A stretch of 64,000 nucleotides of DNA, taken from Paraprevotella clara YIT 11840. Lineage in GTDB: Bacteria; Bacteroidota; Bacteroidia; Bacteroidales; Bacteroidaceae. The notes beneath the pieces are model-generated. The model was not told the origin of the DNA. It ran no database searches and worked only from the letters and a program-made list of their open reading frames with translations. Shown here one piece after another: positions 24,684-34,119 of the stretch. A program made the translations under genes and the position numbers. The DNA is taken from positions 1 through 64,000 of the forward strand of contig NZ_JH376609.1 in NCBI RefSeq assembly GCF_000233955.1, read 5' to 3'. Positions within the stretch are counted from its first letter, which is position 1. Each line of letters starts with the position of its first letter.

Positions 24684-25682
24684 ATGTTATTAGATCCAGT
24701 TGTTTTTCCGGTATTCATTGCCATTGTCGCCATCGTTATCCTGGCGATATTTTTCCATTTCGTACCGTTCTTCCTTTGGCTTTCCGCCAAAGTCTCCGGC
24801 GTACACATTTCGCTCATCCAGCTATTCCTGATGCGCATCCGTAACGTGCCGCCCGGCGTCATCGTGCCAAGCCTCATCGAAGCCCATAAGGCCGGCCTGA
24901 AGAACATCACCCGCGACAATCTGGAAGCCCACTACATGACGGGCGGACATGTGCAACGCGTGGTACATGCCTTGGTTTCGGCATCGAAAGCCAACATCGA
25001 CCTACCTTTTGAAAAGGCCACGGCCATAGACCTGGCCGGCCGCGACGTGTTCGAGGCCGTGCAGACTTCCGTCAATCCGAAGGTAATCGACACGCCACCC
25101 GTAGCCGCCGTAGCCAAAAACGGTATCCAGTTGATAGCGAAGGCCCGTGTCACCGTACGCGCCAACATCCACCAGCTTGTGGGAGGTGCAGGCGAGGACA
25201 CCATCCTGGCCCGTGTAGGCGAAGGTATCGTTTCTTCCATCGGATCAGCCGAAAACCACGAGCAAGTTCTGGAAAATCCGGACTCTATCTCCAAATTGGT
25301 ACTCAAAAAGGGTCTGGATGCCGGTACGGCTTTTGAAATCCTGTCCATCGACATTGCCGACATCGACGTAGGTAAAAACATCGGTGCCACCCTGCAAATC
25401 GACCAAGCCAACGCCGACAAAAACATCGCACAGGCCAAGGCCGAGGAACGCCGTGCCATGGCTATCGCCGCCGAACAGGAAATGAAAGCCAAGGCGCAGG
25501 AAGCACGTGCCGAAGTCATTCAGGCCGAAGCCGAAGTGCCCAAAGCTTTGGCACAAGCCTTGCGCGACGGTCACATGGGTTTCATGGACTACTACAAACT
25601 GGAAAATCTGAAAGGCGACACAGCCATGCGTGAGAACATCGGCAATCTGACGAAAGACGGAATGAAAGATATTCTGAAGTAA
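24684..25682 (+). CDS. floA: flotillin-like protein FloA
   Basis: A 332-aa scaffold protein with one N-terminal hydrophobic hairpin (residues 5-33), an SPFH/band-7-like domain ('[20 protein letters not shown]'), '[22 protein letters not shown]', and a coiled-coil Ala/Glu-rich stretch ('[26 protein letters not shown]' region). It is last in frr-rsgA-nfeD-floA and followed by a terminator at 25713. Members localise to functional membrane microdomains. Confidence 0.95.
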   Translation: MLLDPVVFPVFIAIVAIVILAIFFHFVPFFLWLSAKVSGVHISLIQLFLMRIRNVPPGVIVPSLIEAHKAGLKNITRDNLEAHYMTGGHVQRVVHALVSASKANIDLPFEKATAIDLAGRDVFEAVQTSVNPKVIDTPPVAAVAKNGIQLIAKARVTVRANIHQLVGGAGEDTILARVGEGIVSSIGSAENHEQVLENPDSISKLVLKKGLDAGTAFEILSIDIADIDVGKNIGATLQIDQANADKNIAQAKAEERRAMAIAAEQEMKAKAQEARAEVIQAEAEVPKALAQALRDGHMGFMDYYKLENLKGDTAMRENIGNLTKDGMKDILK

Positions 25683-25712
25683 ACCGGGCATCATTTTCCC
25701 GATCACCCCATA

Positions 25713-25757
25713 AACCTCTTTCTTCTCCCCTAAAAAGGAGGAAAGAGGTTTATTCTT
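25713..25757 (+). terminator. terminator after floA
   Basis: AACCTCTTTC and GAAAGAGGTT pair, extended inside by CTCC/GGAG, then TTATTCTTT. It lies 31 nt after the floA stop. Confidence 0.7.
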
Positions 25758-25870
25758 TACCCACGTTCAAACGGCAGGCTCGCCCGGGCAGGCCAAAAGT
25801 AAGGAAATCACATAACAACACTCCGAAATACACCGCTCACATTTTCAAGACGTTATGATGGCTAAAAAAA

Positions 25871-25949
25871 TCTCCTGAGATTGGAAAATCAATCTCAGGA
25901 GAACTTTTTTTCGTTTGGCTGAGAATGAATTTTCAATCTCCGCCAAACG
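25871..25949. repeat. intergenic palindromic repeat, copy C, containing a terminator-like hairpin
   Basis: First hairpin: 13-bp perfect arms TCTCCTGAGATTG (25871-25883) and CAATCTCAGGAGA (25890-25902) with a 6-nt loop, followed by ACTTTTTTT, so it can act as a plus-strand intrinsic terminator. Second unit: arms CGTTTGGC (25912-25919) and GCCAAACG (25942-25949) enclosing GGCTGAGA and GAATTTTCAATCTC words shared with copies A and B. The rest of 25758-26019 shows nothing else. Confidence 0.7.
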
Positions 25950-26019
25950 ATTTGGCGGATTGCGGTGTATATTCTTTTCATGGCATTCCTTTTAATACAA
26001 TCTCACTTCAGTATTAACC

Positions 26020-28782
26020 TTAATGCAGCATAACCTTCCGCACATAAACCTTTCCTTGTATTTCAACACGAACCAAGTATAATCCGACTGGCAGTTTATT
26101 ACAATAGTGGATACCATCCCGTACGCAGCCACTTTCAACAACCCGGCCATCCATACCTATCACTCTAAATCTTGCCTCTTCAGGAGCATAAATACAAATG
26201 CAATGTTCCGCAGGATGGGCCGACACTGACAGGTTCGGGGATAAAACCGTTCCGGTAATTCCATCTTCCTCATCATCTTCCCATTCGGCCGATGCTTCTT
26301 TGTCTTCTTCCTCCATCACCGTATTTACATTAGACCAGATTTCTATTTCGGATATATTGCAAGCAGCCGACCAATTATATACAGCCAGGTACCTGTACTT
26401 TCCCACAGGCCCTACGGTATAGCAACCTTCCGCACCGTCCTCGGTCAGCCAGGTATTCTCTAAAACGGGAATCCCGTCATAAATGTTTCCATTAGTACGC
26501 AAGACATCCTTCGCCTCCGATTGGTTCCATTCTCCTTTGAATCCCCCTTCAGCGGTATTACCTAAAACCTTCATTTGTTCTCTCGTATCTTGCGTCACAC
26601 CGTCATTATAACAAGAAAGCCGGTTTATCTCCAAACCGCCCTCCCCGAAATCGTACACCAAAAAATACTGGTGCCTCAGTCCTATTGGTGTATCCTTAAT
26701 ACCATCGGAGGCCGCTATCAAAGCCGCCTCCGATTCATTGGTCTTGTCATTCCCATTCGCATCATATACATTCACTGCCACAGCCTTCTCATTTATATCC
26801 ACCAGTTTCAGTTCTGACTTCTCCAAAGGCACAATACGAAGTTCTTTTAAATCTAATGTATGCCCCTTTCCTTGCATATACACTCTTAATACGGCAGCCC
26901 CACACCTGACGGTCACGGTTCCCAACAACTTTTCCGTCCAACCATTGGAAGGCTGTAGTTCCTTTCCCTTTTTTTCTCCTCCGTCAACGGCTACAAACAG
27001 TTTTGTTCCGGCTGACGAACTCCGGTAAGTGGCGTACACATTATACCGTTTTTCCACATTTGCGTCCATATTGTCATCCGGTGCCGGGAATACCATGGTA
27101 TAACTCATCCATTCTCCGTGTTCCATGTCCGTCACATAAACCTCGTCCCCCTCTTTTCCTATTTCTACCGTGCCATCCGTCCGGTAAACCGACGACCGCT
27201 CCTTTCCGACATTATGATACGTGTGCATCTCTCCATCTCCTGTATAAAAATCATAGTCGACAGCTTTTATCACACACGGAATCGTAGGCATCCCCGACAC
27301 CCGAACTCCGTCCTTCCATGTCCCGGCGTCGCCGACCATCCAATCCGTACGTTTCTTCGTCAACGTCCCCCAACCGGCCCATTCATAATACCAATTAGGT
27401 GCTACGCCCCAGTTTTCATGCCCATAATCCGCCATCATCTTGTCATAAGCCCGCTGTAGCCAAACATAATCGCTTTCAGGCACTCCTGCCCTAACCCGGT
27501 AATGTTCCAACGCTTGCGTCTTCCATCCACCCGGTCCAAACACTTTACCCCGATCGGCAGATGCCATGCTTTTGGCTTCCCAACGCTTGGAACGGCTTAC
27601 TGCTTGGTAGAATTTACCGTTCTCAAAAGTGCACTCCTCCTCATTGGCCGTGTAAGCCGTAGGTTTCCATGGTTGCATTTGGTCGGGAAAAGACATTATC
27701 CCCGAAAGGTTGTATCGGATGTTGAATTCAATTCCTTTTAGAATCCTGTTATCCAACCAACCATATAAAGAGTCACCTTGATTCCAGGCCATTTCCGCGA
27801 TTGCAGTATAATTCCCGATACCTCCCATCGTATGCCCTTGGTCACGACAAGACTCCTGACACTGTCCGTTACGATAAATATAATAACGCAGTGCCTCATC
27901 GGAATGGTATTCTTCTCCGGAGGCGGGCCATGTCACATTATAATCCCGTTTAAACTCATCCTCGCTAATCAGACTACCCTGTACCGGAGATCCGGCCTGA
28001 TAAGGCAAATCGTCCTTACGTCCGGGCAAGCAAGCCAGATAACGATAACCTCTGTCATACATCGTATCATTATCCAAATAAATCCCCATAGCCATCAAGC
28101 CACGGGCTGCGAACAATCCTTGATTGCCGAAACGTCCCGGGTCGAACTTATAAATATTCCAATAAAAAGACACTCCATTCTTATTGTCATCCGATGACTT
28201 ATAGGAATCTGCCGAGACTTTAGTACTGTAAAACGGATAAACCAGCATTTTCTTGAAGGCTTCTTGATCTTCCGGACGCCATCCTTCATAAGCACGCAAC
28301 AACTCGGCCGCCTCTATCAACATGTATATCTTGCCGTTGTCGAGAGGTGCCGTCCCACGGCTACTGGCATTCACCAAACGATTATACCGGTTCAACCTTT
28401 TCACGGCATCATCTGCATAAGCCTTGTTACCCGTAATATGGTAAAGCAATGCCATATCATGTGCCCGGCGTCCGTCGGCTCCAATGGTTCCATTGAATTT
28501 GCCCTCTTTAATTTGTGTGATATCTGCATAATTACCATCACCGATTTGTGAGTAGCCGTCTTTCAACATGTGCTGAAACGTGGTATAAAACGGCTCCTGC
28601 CGGGCCTCTACCATCGCTTTCATCCTATCCAGGTCTGCCTGTGTGTAAGTGATACCCGGATGGACAAAAGTCCTTTTCTGTGCCTGGCCTTGCAAAAAGA
28701 CGAGCATCCCTAAAGCAAATGCCACTTTCCTCCATACTTTCCCCTTCTTCATTATTCCCAACTTGTTTATCATGGCTTCCAT
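26020..28782 (-). CDS. secreted alginate-lyase-like multidomain protein with T9SS-type C-terminal domain
   Basis: A 920-aa exported protein. A signal peptide ends near 'LQGQAQ' (about residue 35). Residues 40-500 look like the alpha/alpha-barrel of the alginate lyase/chondroitinase superfamily ('HDMALLYHITGN', 'WRPEDQEAFKKML', 'NQGLFAARGLMAMGIYLDND', 'DQGHTMGGIGNYTAIAEMAW' with a conserved His). Residues 530-660 resemble a CBM6-type module ('DMEHGEWMSYTM'). About 665-830 is beta-rich and discoidin-like. After an acidic linker, the last 75 residues resemble a type IX sorting domain, ending 'LPVGLYLVRVEIQGKVYVRK'. The substrate cannot be read from sequence. Alternative start at 28752 (M-K-K-G). 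It follows the GH97 gene by 101 nt and no promoter is seen between them, so they are probably co-transcribed. Confidence 0.65.
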   Translation of the reverse strand: MEAMINKLGIMKKGKVWRKVAFALGMLVFLQGQAQKRTFVHPGITYTQADLDRMKAMVEARQEPFYTTFQHMLKDGYSQIGDGNYADITQIKEGKFNGTIGADGRRAHDMALLYHITGNKAYADDAVKRLNRYNRLVNASSRGTAPLDNGKIYMLIEAAELLRAYEGWRPEDQEAFKKMLVYPFYSTKVSADSYKSSDDNKNGVSFYWNIYKFDPGRFGNQGLFAARGLMAMGIYLDNDTMYDRGYRYLACLPGRKDDLPYQAGSPVQGSLISEDEFKRDYNVTWPASGEEYHSDEALRYYIYRNGQCQESCRDQGHTMGGIGNYTAIAEMAWNQGDSLYGWLDNRILKGIEFNIRYNLSGIMSFPDQMQPWKPTAYTANEEECTFENGKFYQAVSRSKRWEAKSMASADRGKVFGPGGWKTQALEHYRVRAGVPESDYVWLQRAYDKMMADYGHENWGVAPNWYYEWAGWGTLTKKRTDWMVGDAGTWKDGVRVSGMPTIPCVIKAVDYDFYTGDGEMHTYHNVGKERSSVYRTDGTVEIGKEGDEVYVTDMEHGEWMSYTMVFPAPDDNMDANVEKRYNVYATYRSSSAGTKLFVAVDGGEKKGKELQPSNGWTEKLLGTVTVRCGAAVLRVYMQGKGHTLDLKELRIVPLEKSELKLVDINEKAVAVNVYDANGNDKTNESEAALIAASDGIKDTPIGLRHQYFLVYDFGEGGLEINRLSCYNDGVTQDTREQMKVLGNTAEGGFKGEWNQSEAKDVLRTNGNIYDGIPVLENTWLTEDGAEGCYTVGPVGKYRYLAVYNWSAACNISEIEIWSNVNTVMEEEDKEASAEWEDDEEDGITGTVLSPNLSVSAHPAEHCICIYAPEEARFRVIGMDGRVVESGCVRDGIHYCNKLPVGLYLVRVEIQGKVYVRKVMLH

Positions 28783-28883
28783 ATATTACATTACCATTTA
28801 CCCTTATATGATTGTATACGAACGAAGCGGCATATACGCGTAAGCCCGTCTGCGTTTTAACACTATTTATGACGATACACCCG

Positions 28884-30836
28884 TTATAACGCTTCTCCCT
28901 TATACTTTTTGTATTGCCGCGTCTCCTCCCGATTAATTTCCCGCAAATGTATGGCCGCACCTCCACGGGGTCTCAAACGGAATTTCAATACCTGCGAAGC
29001 ATTGACCCGTTTGTATACGCATTTTACATGGGTCCGGGTTTTTACCTCTTCTCCGCCATCCGTATATATTTGAGCCAGATATGTCTTCCCCTCTTCCAAG
29101 AAAGAAAGGGGAACATCTTCCTCCGCCCCGTCATTATTGGTCAAAAGCCCTACAAACCATTCCTTCTCCTTACGCCGGGCCATGACTATCCCCTTACCCG
29201 GATGTCCGGAAAGTACCTTGGAATCATCAAATATCGTAGGCAGGTTCTCAAACCATTCTATTTCCGGTTCTCCTTGATAAGCCGAAGGTTTATCGTACCA
29301 GAAAAGGGTCTGCAACGGACTGTAAAATACCAGCGAAGCTGCCAACTGATGGGCATGTGTATTCTTCAAACGCTCGTCATAATAACAGATGGTGTAGTCT
29401 GCCGCCCCGTTTATCATACGCGTAAAAGGCAGAATGGTGTTGTGCGTTGCATCCGGAAACTCCTCGTTTCCTAAAATACCCTCCTGTGTCAGTAAATTAG
29501 GATAGGTACGACTGAAACCAGAAGGCCGGAACTCATCGTGGATGTTCATCAAAAGATGGTTCTCCGCAGCCAAACGTACCAAATCATGCAACCATGTAGC
29601 CCATCGGTGACTTGCATACTGTACAAAACCCGACTTTACCCCTACTATCCCCCATTCATGCAAGATAGGAAATAATTCACGCGCTTGTTTCATCAATGCA
29701 TGCTGGTTGACATACAACCAGACTCCTACTCCTTTTCCTTTCGCATACTCAACGATACGCGGCATATCCAATGTCTTCACGACCTTTGTGGCATCTCCGT
29801 CATGCGATCCACAAGGCATATACCATTTCCAATCGAAAAGCATATAGGGTATGTGATGATTGGCGCAAAAATCCACTGTTTCTATGGCTCCTTCCGTAGT
29901 CATTGTCACTTCACGCATGATCTTTCCCGGCTTCACCCATTGCGCCGCATCGACAATCTGACATGCAGGATTCAAATTCTGTATGATATCATTATGTTCC
30001 AACAAATCTCCCGGACGGTCAGCCGCCATGATGACTTTCCACGGTGTGGCACAATAGGTCACCACATCCACAGGACTATACATGACAGAAACCAACGTAT
30101 TAGCCTTCTTTTCCGAAGCCACAAATTTAGTCAGACACCAATCATCCACATCCGCATCAACCAAAGCTACCCACTTTCCTCCCGGCAATTCCACGGTCAA
30201 AGCCCGTTCCACCGAATGTTTGATGCTGCTTATGGGCAGATATTCAAACTTAGCTTGCGCCCATTGCTCAGTCCAGGCCATAGAGAATGAAGGAAAAGTA
30301 TATTCCGTTAAATCTGCCGTTACCTTATGAAAAATAGCTTTGGGATGTTCCGGAAGAAAGTAACGGAAAGCAATACCTTCATCGTATGCCCGTACCTCCA
30401 TATTCAGTCGGTAATCCGAACCATCCTTTTTGGAAAGGTACATCGTGGCCGATCTATAATGGTCACGTACCACGCTACGCTCTCCGTACAGTGGATTCCA
30501 GATTTCATCGTGAAGAGGATGATATGTCACAGAATCAACGTCCATATTATCCATCCAACATCCAGGCTGTTCTAAATCACGCACTCCAAGTGACATTTCC
30601 CAGACACGATTGTCCATATCAAGTCCTGCACGAGACGTTTCTATCACAGGAGCTCCCCGATAATCCACACGATAACACAATTCATTCGTCCCCGAAGCCG
30701 TTCGACGTACCTCAAAAGAAACATAATGAGACCCATCGGGAGAAAACAGCTCCATTTTCGGTTCACTCTCAGCCCATAATGCCGATACGCCCCCAAACAT
30801 GAGCACCAACACTTTTACTTTTTTCATTAGTTTCAT
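28884..30836 (-). CDS. GH97 family glycoside hydrolase (SusB-like, secreted)
   Basis: A 650-aa exported enzyme with signal peptide ending 'SALWA'. The N-terminal beta-sandwich ('SPDGSHYVSFEV') is followed by the catalytic barrel with family signatures 'MLFDWKWY', 'GVGVWLYVNQHAL', 'GIVGVKSGFVQ', 'NIHDEFRPSGFSRTYPNLLTQEG' region and 'GNEEFPDATHNTILPFTR'. In 'GVKSGF' a Gly stands where retaining GH97 enzymes have the nucleophile Asp, and 'HDE' supplies a Glu, which is the pattern of inverting, calcium-dependent alpha-glucosidases such as SusB. The start at 30836 (M-K-L-M-K-K) is chosen for the signal peptide; a frame extending to 30977 adds an unlikely N-terminus. Neighbours are the lyase-like protein and GH43. 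Confidence 0.88.
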   Translation of the reverse strand: MKLMKKVKVLVLMFGGVSALWAESEPKMELFSPDGSHYVSFEVRRTASGTNELCYRVDYRGAPVIETSRAGLDMDNRVWEMSLGVRDLEQPGCWMDNMDVDSVTYHPLHDEIWNPLYGERSVVRDHYRSATMYLSKKDGSDYRLNMEVRAYDEGIAFRYFLPEHPKAIFHKVTADLTEYTFPSFSMAWTEQWAQAKFEYLPISSIKHSVERALTVELPGGKWVALVDADVDDWCLTKFVASEKKANTLVSVMYSPVDVVTYCATPWKVIMAADRPGDLLEHNDIIQNLNPACQIVDAAQWVKPGKIMREVTMTTEGAIETVDFCANHHIPYMLFDWKWYMPCGSHDGDATKVVKTLDMPRIVEYAKGKGVGVWLYVNQHALMKQARELFPILHEWGIVGVKSGFVQYASHRWATWLHDLVRLAAENHLLMNIHDEFRPSGFSRTYPNLLTQEGILGNEEFPDATHNTILPFTRMINGAADYTICYYDERLKNTHAHQLAASLVFYSPLQTLFWYDKPSAYQGEPEIEWFENLPTIFDDSKVLSGHPGKGIVMARRKEKEWFVGLLTNNDGAEEDVPLSFLEEGKTYLAQIYTDGGEEVKTRTHVKCVYKRVNASQVLKFRLRPRGGAAIHLREINREETRQYKKYKGEAL

Positions 30837-31151
30837 TTTAATCTTATTAATATCTTCCATGTAAATTATCCAATTATCCACTTCTCCACCCTTGACTATA
30901 CGCCACCTCTGGCAAGAAGACAATATTACTCTTATAATTAAATACGTTTCAGTGATGTTTATTACGCATTCAAACATCCATAATATAGCACAAAATATAT
31001 TAAATCACAGTATTGACAACATAGCAGGCATTATTGGGCATTTTCTCAAATCTCATCCGATAATACCGTGAAAAAACAGAGCGTAACAAATATACGTTCA
31101 AGCTATCTGCTACACTCTCCAATATAAGAATAAGGAAAAAACCTCCTCCCG
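30837..31151 (-). promoter_or_regulatory. upstream region of GH97 gene with a possible promoter
   Basis: A 315-nt AT-rich gap. Minus-strand TATATTTG at 31087-31094 fits the -7 element but has no TTTG at -33 and would give a leader of about 240 nt. No protein-coding frame or strong hairpin was found in the gap. Confidence 0.35.
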
Positions 31152-32222
31152 CTACTTAGCTTCTTGTCCCCGCCGCTTCATCTCGCGATCCGACCATTTC
31201 TGCAGGCGTTTGTATTCCTTTTTGGTCAACCGCATGAAAGAACCATGCTGCGGTGCCTCCACCCCTTCTATGGTGACAGGGGAATGGAAATTCTGCATAC
31301 GTTCGTCGGCCTGACAGATACGATACTGCCGGGGTTTCGTGGAATATTGGATATAGGCCACCCGCCAAGTGCTGTCTCCTATCAGTTGGAAAGCCGAGCA
31401 TCCTTCGCATTTCCGATTGCCCTCGAAACGCACATAGTCCGTTTCGCTCTTAATCCGGTAAGGTCCCGTCAGTTTGTCGGCCACGGCAGCAAAGATTCCC
31501 GGCGTTCCGCCTTCCTTTTTAATCAGCATGTGATACTTGCCGTCGGCCGGGATATAGTTGATGTCCGCGTCAATCGTAGCATAGCCCCAGTCGAACATCA
31601 AGCGGGGCTTGGTCAGTGTCGTAAACGAATGGTCGGCATAAGAATAATACATGCGGTCATACTTTTCTTCCTCTGGGTTCCACAAAGAATAGTAAATCAT
31701 ATATCCGCCTTTCGTCCCGTCCGGCCATACGTAGGCAGGATCCCAAAAAATCTGCGGAGCCCAAACCCGTTTTATCCCGGTATAGTCACGATACACATCC
31801 GGAGAATCCGGATCGGAAAAGACGGAGGGGCCCTTACGAAAATCGAAAGCCACGGATTCCCAGTGTATCAAGTCATCACTGCGAAGCAGGTCTATGCCAT
31901 GGTTGAACCAGGAACGGCTTTTACGGTTGCTCATATCCGTCGTCACCATCACGTACCCTTTGCCGTCGTACGTCCTGCAAATATAAGCATCGCGCGCCCC
32001 TCCCTCTATGGGGGAAAGCTTCTCTACATCGTACACGGGATCACCTCCTAACAGGTCTTCGTAATGCAAGCCGTCCCGACTCAAGGCGTATGCCGTCCAT
32101 TCTCCACGGCCGCTCATGTGACAGTATAAATAACCGTAATCTCCCTTTTGAAGATTTTGCGCTGCAAGCGGGGCGCATGCCATCCAGACCGCACAACCCC
32201 ATGCCCACCATTTGTTTCTCAT
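31152..32222 (-). CDS. secreted GH43-like (five-bladed beta-propeller) glycoside hydrolase
   Basis: A 356-aa exported protein with signal peptide ending 'APLAAQ'. Five-bladed propeller features of clan GH-F are visible: 'GGARDAYICRTYDGKGYVMVTTD', 'SDDLIHWE', 'RVWAPQIFWDP' followed by 'GGYMIYYS', and 'NRKCEGCSAFQL' carrying a candidate acid Glu. GH43 enzymes are mostly arabinofuranosidases, arabinanases, xylosidases or galactosidases; the specificity here is not determinable. A plain 'glycosyl hydrolase' role fits the nearby GH97 and lyase-like genes. Confidence 0.8.
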   Translation of the reverse strand: MRNKWWAWGCAVWMACAPLAAQNLQKGDYGYLYCHMSGRGEWTAYALSRDGLHYEDLLGGDPVYDVEKLSPIEGGARDAYICRTYDGKGYVMVTTDMSNRKSRSWFNHGIDLLRSDDLIHWESVAFDFRKGPSVFSDPDSPDVYRDYTGIKRVWAPQIFWDPAYVWPDGTKGGYMIYYSLWNPEEEKYDRMYYSYADHSFTTLTKPRLMFDWGYATIDADINYIPADGKYHMLIKKEGGTPGIFAAVADKLTGPYRIKSETDYVRFEGNRKCEGCSAFQLIGDSTWRVAYIQYSTKPRQYRICQADERMQNFHSPVTIEGVEAPQHGSFMRLTKKEYKRLQKWSDREMKRRGQEAK

Positions 32223-32245
32223 GTTTCTTTCTGTTTTTGAAGATT

Positions 32246-32282
32246 AAAAAAACCGCTGCACAGAATCACTTCTCCGCAGCGG
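32246..32282 (-). terminator. terminator after the fumarase gene
   Basis: Minus strand: CCGCTGC (32276-32282) pairs with GCAGCGG (32253-32259), followed by a run of seven Ts (32246-32252). It lies about 70 nt after the fumarase stop and upstream of the GH43 start. Confidence 0.75.
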
Positions 32283-32353
32283 CAAAAAACGGTGACACTA
32301 TAAACCTATATACCATAAAAACGCCACCGTTATTCTTTTATCTGTATGAAAGA

Positions 32354-33997
32354 TTATTTCTTACAGACGTTCCAAGGTTTGATTTGCTTGAAGAAATCGT
32401 TGCCTTTGTTGTCCACCAGGATAAATGCAGGGAAGTCTTCCACTTCAATTTTCCAGATGGCTTCCATCCCCAACTCAGGGTATTCCACGCACTCGATGCT
32501 CTTGATGTTGTTCTGCGCAAGGATGGCCGCCGGACCACCAATAGAACCGAGGTAGAAGCCGCCGTGCTTCTTGCAGGCATCGGTCACTACCTGACTGCGG
32601 TTTCCCTTAGCCAACATGATCATGGAACCGCCGTGGCTCTGGAACAAGTCTACATACGGGTCCATACGGTTGGCCGTAGTCGGCCCCATGGAACCGCAAG
32701 CCATACCCGACGGGGTCTTGGCCGGACCGGCATAATAAATAGGATGGTCCTTGATGTATTGCGGCAAGTCTTCGCCACGGTCGAGACGCTCTTTCAGCTT
32801 GGCATGGGCGATGTCGCGGCCTACGATAATCGTACCGTTCAAAGACAAGCGGGTAGCCACCGGATACTGATCCAACTGTGCCAGAATCTCTTTCATCGGA
32901 CGGTTCAAATCCACACGTACCACATCGCCCTCGCCGGCCTGACGCAACTCTTCCGGAATCAGTTCGCCCGGATTGCTGTCGAGTTTTTCAATCCAGATAC
33001 CGTCCTTGTCAATTTTACATTTGATATTACGGTCGGCCGAGCAAGACACACCTAAACCCACCGGACAAGACGCACCGTGGCGTGGCAAACGGATGATACG
33101 CACATCGTGTGCGAGGTACTTGCCGCCGAACTGTGCACCGAGACCGACCTTATGCGCCTCTTCCAAAACTTGCTTTTCGAGTTCCACGTCGCGGAATGCG
33201 CGCCCCGTGGCATCACCCGTAGTCGGCAGGTTGTCATAATAATGAGTAGAAGCCAGCTTCACGGTGAGCAGGTTCTTTTCGGCCGATGTGCCGCCGATAA
33301 CGAATGCGATATGATAAGGAGGACAAGCAGCCGTACCGAGGCTCTTCATCTTCTCAATCATGAACGGTACCAAAGTAGCCGGATTGAGGATGGCTTTCGT
33401 CTCCTGATACAAATAAGTCTTATTGGCAGACCCACCGCCTTTGGTCACGCACAAGAAACGGTACTCCATTCCTTCGGTGGCTTCGATGTCGATTTGTGCC
33501 GGGAGGTTGCACTTGGTATTCACCTCTTCGTACATGCTCAACGGGGCATTCTGGCTATAACGCAGGTTTTCTTCGGTATAAGTCTTATAAACACCTTTCG
33601 ACAAAGCCTCTTCGTCGCAATAACCGGTCCACACCTGTTGGCCTTTTTCGCCATGGATGATGGCCGTACCCGTATCCTGACAGAACGGAAGAACGCCCTT
33701 GCATGCCACTTCCGCATTGCGCAGGAACGTCAACGCCACATACTTGTCATTGTCGCTGGCCTCAGGGTCGTGCAAAATCTTCGCCACTTGTTCATTATGA
33801 GAACGACGCAACATGAACGACACATCGCGGAACGCCGCGTTTGCCATCGCCGTCAATCCCTCGGGAGCCACCTTCAACACGGGGTGCCCTTCAAACTCGC
33901 CGACCGACACATAGTCTTTGGTCAGCAAATAATATTCAGTATCGTCCTTACCCATCTGGAACATCGGAGCGTACTTGAACTCAGGTGCATTTGCCAT
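32354..33997 (-). CDS. fum: class I (iron-sulfur) fumarate hydratase
   Basis: Interconverts fumarate and malate using an oxygen-sensitive [4Fe-4S] cluster. N-terminal (alpha) and C-terminal (beta) domains are fused, as in E. coli FumA/FumB; length is 547 aa. Likely cluster Cys residues are in 'LPFCQDTGT', 'GTAACPPYH' and 'GVSCSADRN'; other signatures are '[10 protein letters not shown]'-like '[12 protein letters not shown]' and '[15 protein letters not shown]'. The start at 33997 (M-A-N-A-P) is chosen because a promoter -7 element at 34042-34049 lies downstream of the longer frame's start at 34072. In anaerobic Bacteroidales it works in the reductive branch to succinate. Confidence 0.96.
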   Translation of the reverse strand: MANAPEFKYAPMFQMGKDDTEYYLLTKDYVSVGEFEGHPVLKVAPEGLTAMANAAFRDVSFMLRRSHNEQVAKILHDPEASDNDKYVALTFLRNAEVACKGVLPFCQDTGTAIIHGEKGQQVWTGYCDEEALSKGVYKTYTEENLRYSQNAPLSMYEEVNTKCNLPAQIDIEATEGMEYRFLCVTKGGGSANKTYLYQETKAILNPATLVPFMIEKMKSLGTAACPPYHIAFVIGGTSAEKNLLTVKLASTHYYDNLPTTGDATGRAFRDVELEKQVLEEAHKVGLGAQFGGKYLAHDVRIIRLPRHGASCPVGLGVSCSADRNIKCKIDKDGIWIEKLDSNPGELIPEELRQAGEGDVVRVDLNRPMKEILAQLDQYPVATRLSLNGTIIVGRDIAHAKLKERLDRGEDLPQYIKDHPIYYAGPAKTPSGMACGSMGPTTANRMDPYVDLFQSHGGSMIMLAKGNRSQVVTDACKKHGGFYLGSIGGPAAILAQNNIKSIECVEYPELGMEAIWKIEVEDFPAFILVDNKGNDFFKQIKPWNVCKK

Positions 33998-34041
33998 AAT
34001 CGTTTTTGTTTTAAATTGAGATATTTCTTGTTTCGTACTTG

Positions 34042-34073
34042 CAAAGATAGTGAAAGGCGAGCGCAGAGACAAG
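34042..34073 (-). promoter_or_regulatory. promoter of the fumarase gene
   Basis: Minus strand: TATCTTTG (34042-34049) with CTTG (34070-34073), a 3/4 match to TTTG, 20 nt upstream. It makes a start at 34072 impossible and supports 33997. Confidence 0.65.
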
Positions 34074-34119
34074 CGAAAATGGAGTTTTCATGCTTGGCTA
34101 TACCCTGTTTTTCCCGACC

